Shown in pieces: positions 6,602 to 8,583 of a stretch of 8,583 nt of DNA. How positions within the stretch are numbered: position 1 is the stretch's first letter; every line of letters starts with the position of its first letter. The stretch covers positions 1-8,583 of the forward strand of contig CANGMW010000102.1 of assembly GCA_947454695.1 (NCBI GenBank), written 5' to 3'. Made by a program: the position numbers and the translations under genes. The notes beneath the pieces are model-generated. The model was given only the letters and a program-made list of their open reading frames with translations, did not search any database and was not told where the DNA came from. The stretch is from Comamonadaceae bacterium. GTDB taxonomy: Bacteria; Pseudomonadota; Gammaproteobacteria; Burkholderiales; Burkholderiaceae_C.

Positions 6602-7453
6602 ATGGTTGAACGCCGCCCTTGGCTCACGCTGCTTTCGCACGCGGTACTCATCCTCGGTGTGGTGGTGGTGGCTTTCCCGCTGTACCTGACCTTTGTGGCC
6701 TCCACGCACACGTCACAAGCCATCGTTCAAGTGCCCATGCCCTTGTGGCCGGGCGAGCATTTGATCGAGAACTACGCCGCCGCCTGGAACGGCACCGGCG
6801 GCGGGTATGGCTCCAAGGCACCGGTGGGCCACATGATGTGGGTGAGCTTGGTGTCGGCCCTGATCATTTGCGTGGGCAAGATCAGCATCTCGCTGCTCTC
6901 GGCCTTTGCGATCGTGTATTTCCGTTTTCGCTTCCGCATGTTTTTCTTCTGGGCGATTTTCATCACGCTCATGCTGCCGGTGGAGGTGCGCATCGGCCCG
7001 ACCTACAAGGTCGTCTCGGACTTTGGCATGCTCGACAGCTACGCGGGGCTGACCATTCCCCTGATCGCATCGGCCACCGCCACCTTTTTATTCCGGCAAT
7101 TTTTTCTGACGGTTCCCGAAGAGCTGGTGGAAGCCGCGCGCATGGATGGCGCCGGACCGATGCGCTTTTTCTGGGATGTGTTGTTGCCGCTGTCGGCCAC
7201 CTCGATGGCGGCGCTCTTTGTCATTCAATTCATTTACGGCTGGAACCAATACCTCTGGCCCTTGCTGGTGACCACGCATGAGGACATGTACCCGGTGGTC
7301 ATCGGCATCAAGCGCATGATCTCCGGGGGCGACGCGCAAACCGAATGGAATGTGATGATGGCCACCGCCATCCTGGCCATGTTGCCACCGGCTTTGGTGG
7401 TCATGGTGATGCAAAAATGGTTCGTCAAAGGTCTGGTGGACACCGAAAAATGA
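6602..7453 (+). CDS. ugpE: sn-Glycerol-3-phosphate ABC transporter, permease UgpE
   Basis: A 283-residue inner-membrane permease of the MalG type, close to the 281 residues of E. coli UgpE, with which it shares long blocks. Examples are the N-terminal RPWLTLLSH, ITLMLPVEVRI (121-131), LDSYAGLT (144-151), SATATFLFRQFF (157-168) and YGWNQYLWPLL (212-222). It also ends VKGLVDTEK, matching the family terminus. The EAA loop is EAARMDGAGPMRFFWDVLLP (177-196), with glycine 183. Membrane spans lie near 11-33, 78-104, 111-127, 145-167, 201-222 and 253-272. It pairs with UgpA to form the transport pore. The start is 17 bases after the ugpA stop with a weak AAGG site (6589-6592) nine bases upstream. A 7-codon open frame (6586-6609) overlaps this start. 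Confidence 0.96.
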   Translation: MVERRPWLTLLSHAVLILGVVVVAFPLYLTFVASTHTSQAIVQVPMPLWPGEHLIENYAAAWNGTGGGYGSKAPVGHMMWVSLVSALIICVGKISISLLSAFAIVYFRFRFRMFFFWAIFITLMLPVEVRIGPTYKVVSDFGMLDSYAGLTIPLIASATATFLFRQFFLTVPEELVEAARMDGAGPMRFFWDVLLPLSATSMAALFVIQFIYGWNQYLWPLLVTTHEDMYPVVIGIKRMISGGDAQTEWNVMMATAILAMLPPALVVMVMQKWFVKGLVDTEK

Positions 7454-7481
7454 CAGCGCCCAAAAATTTCAGCTGAACCTC

Positions 7482-8501
7482 ATGGCTTCAATCCAACTCT
7501 CCAACGTCATCAAGCGCTACGGCAGTGGCAAGTCCGCCAATCAGGTCATTCACGGCGTGAGTGCGGCCATCGCCGATGGCGAGTTCATCGTCATCGTCGG
7601 GCCCTCGGGTTGCGGCAAGTCCACCTTGCTGCGCATGGTGGCCGGGCTGGAGGAAATCTCCGAAGGTCAGATCTCGATCGGTAACCGCGTGGTCAACGAT
7701 CTGGAGCCCTCGGAGCGTGACATTGCGATGGTCTTTCAGAACTACGCCCTGTACCCGCACATGAGCGTGTTCGACAACATGGCATACGGCTTGAAGATTG
7801 CCAAAGTCCCTAAGGAGGACATCAAGGCCCGTGTGGACAAGGCGGCTGGGATTTTGGAGTTGGCTCCTTTTTTGCAGCGCAAGCCGCGCGAACTCTCCGG
7901 CGGACAACGCCAGCGTGTGGCCATGGGTCGGGCCATCGTGCGCCAGCCGCAAGTCTTCCTGTTCGATGAGCCGCTGTCCAATCTGGACGCCAAACTGCGC
8001 GCTCAAACCCGCCTGGAAATTCAAAAGCTGCACCGCGAACTGGGCATCACCTCGCTCTTTGTGACGCATGACCAAGTGGAGGCGATGACCCTGGCCCAGC
8101 GCATGCTGGTCATGCACGCCGGCGTGGTCGAACAGTTCGGCACCCCCGAAGAGGTCTACCACCAGCCCGCCACCACCTTCGTGGCCAGTTTCATGGGTGC
8201 GCCGCCGATGAACCTCTTGCGCCAAGCGCCGCTTTGCAAGCCCGGGACGATTCTGGGCATCCGGCCGGAGCATCTGCACATCCATGCGGCTGCGACCGAT
8301 CACAGCTGGGCGGTTCAGGTTGAAGCCATGGAAATGTTGGGCGCGGAGCGCCTGTTTTATACGAGGCTGAACGGTGAATCTCTCATTGTGCGAACCGAAG
8401 AAGGACTGGCTAGCGTGCCCGCCTTAGGCGCCACTTTGCACATCACCGCAGCACCCGAGCGCCTGCACTGGTTTGATGCCAGCACCGGCAAGCGGCTATG
8501 A
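7482..8501 (+). CDS. ugpC: sn-Glycerol-3-phosphate ABC transporter, ATP-binding protein UgpC
   Basis: A 339-residue ABC ATPase of the MalK/UgpC type, slightly shorter than the 356 residues of E. coli UgpC. It hydrolyses ATP on the cytoplasmic face to drive import through UgpAE. All catalytic motifs are intact: Walker A GPSGCGKST (40-48), Q-loop Q86 in VFQNYALYPHM, signature LSGGQRQR (138-145), Walker B VFLFDEP (158-164) with catalytic E163, D-loop SNLDAK, and switch histidine H196 in VTHDQVEAMTL. The linker SFMGAPPMNLL (236-246) leads into a C-terminal TOBE-like regulatory domain with IRPEHL at 260-265. In E. coli this subunit is the point where internal phosphate inhibits transport; whether that holds here is not visible. 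Motifs alone fit other MalK-type ATPases, but position in a ugpBAEC(Q) order decides the call. The start lacks a clear ribosome binding site, and the stop overlaps ugpQ by ATGA. Confidence 0.95.
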   Translation: MASIQLSNVIKRYGSGKSANQVIHGVSAAIADGEFIVIVGPSGCGKSTLLRMVAGLEEISEGQISIGNRVVNDLEPSERDIAMVFQNYALYPHMSVFDNMAYGLKIAKVPKEDIKARVDKAAGILELAPFLQRKPRELSGGQRQRVAMGRAIVRQPQVFLFDEPLSNLDAKLRAQTRLEIQKLHRELGITSLFVTHDQVEAMTLAQRMLVMHAGVVEQFGTPEEVYHQPATTFVASFMGAPPMNLLRQAPLCKPGTILGIRPEHLHIHAAATDHSWAVQVEAMEMLGAERLFYTRLNGESLIVRTEEGLASVPALGATLHITAAPERLHWFDASTGKRL

Positions 8502-8583
8502 ATCCGTCCTTCACTGAAGAAGTCAACGCCCAACACTGGCCCTACCCGCGTTGGGTGGCGCATCGTGGTGCTGGCAAACTCGC
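8498..8583 (+). CDS. ugpQ: Glycerophosphodiester phosphodiesterase UgpQ, N-terminal part only
   Basis: A partial gene whose first 28 codons lie in the window; it runs off the right edge. The ATG at 8498-8500 overlaps the ugpC TGA as ATGA, implying translational coupling. The visible protein is a short N-terminal extension followed by W-V-A-H-R-G-A-G-K-L (19-28). The His-Arg-Gly (H22-R23-G24) in this setting is the opening catalytic motif of the GDPD family, whose histidine takes part in catalysis. UgpQ hydrolyses imported or internal glycerophosphodiesters to sn-glycerol-3-phosphate plus an alcohol such as choline, ethanolamine or glycerol, in the cytoplasm. There is no signal peptide, fitting UgpQ rather than the periplasmic GlpQ. 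The motif and the operon position agree, as ugpQ follows ugpC in E. coli. Domain completeness cannot be judged. Confidence 0.9.
   Translation, partial: MNPSFTEEVNAQHWPYPRWVAHRGAGKL

Noticed and set aside
7482..8501. UgpC as a maltose or other sugar ATPase (MalK)
   Set aside because: The ATPase motifs cannot tell these apart, but the surrounding ugpB, ugpA and ugpE sequences and the overlapping GDPD gene point specifically to glycerol-3-phosphate uptake.

Overview
The window is a GC-rich stretch of bacterial chromosome, most consistent with a betaproteobacterium of the order Burkholderiales, perhaps Comamonadaceae. That placement rests on the protein sequences as I recall their families, not on a search. 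It holds two divergent gene groups separated by about 235 bases. I see no tRNA, rRNA, CRISPR array, insertion sequence, prophage or plasmid feature.

Left half, minus strand (1-4112): one very large gene encodes a roughly 1301-residue flavin and iron-sulfur oxidoreductase. In order it has a DUF3683-type N-terminus, an FAD-binding VAO/PCMH domain, an FAD-oxidase C-terminal domain, two 4Fe-4S ferredoxin motifs and two CCG (heterodisulfide-reductase-like) domains. It resembles glycolate oxidase GlcD and GlcF joined into one chain, or an enlarged YdiJ/D-lactate dehydrogenase. Its stop codon overlaps the start of a HIT-family nucleotide hydrolase/transferase gene by one base (TGATG). The HIT gene runs off the left edge.

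Right half, plus strand (4348-8583): a complete ugpB-ugpA-ugpE-ugpC set followed by the first 28 codons of ugpQ, in the same order as the Escherichia coli ugpBAECQ operon. UgpB is the periplasmic sn-glycerol-3-phosphate (G3P)/glycerophosphodiester binding protein, UgpA and UgpE form the membrane channel, and UgpC is the ATPase. UgpQ is the cytoplasmic phosphodiesterase that splits glycerophosphodiesters into G3P and an alcohol. Together they scavenge phosphate and carbon from phospholipid breakdown products. Gaps are 50, 17 and 28 bases, and ugpC/ugpQ overlap by ATGA, so this looks like one transcript.

The divergent spacer carries a plausible degenerate Pho box with a correctly spaced -10 element ahead of ugpB. 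It also has a 12-base inverted repeat overlapping that box and a perfect 15-base palindrome further upstream. These are the only regulatory signals I can support, and none has been tested.

I did not find an undescribed biological system here. The least-understood item is the large flavin/iron-sulfur enzyme, whose substrate the sequence does not fix, together with its coupling to the HIT gene and the unexplained palindrome in the spacer.
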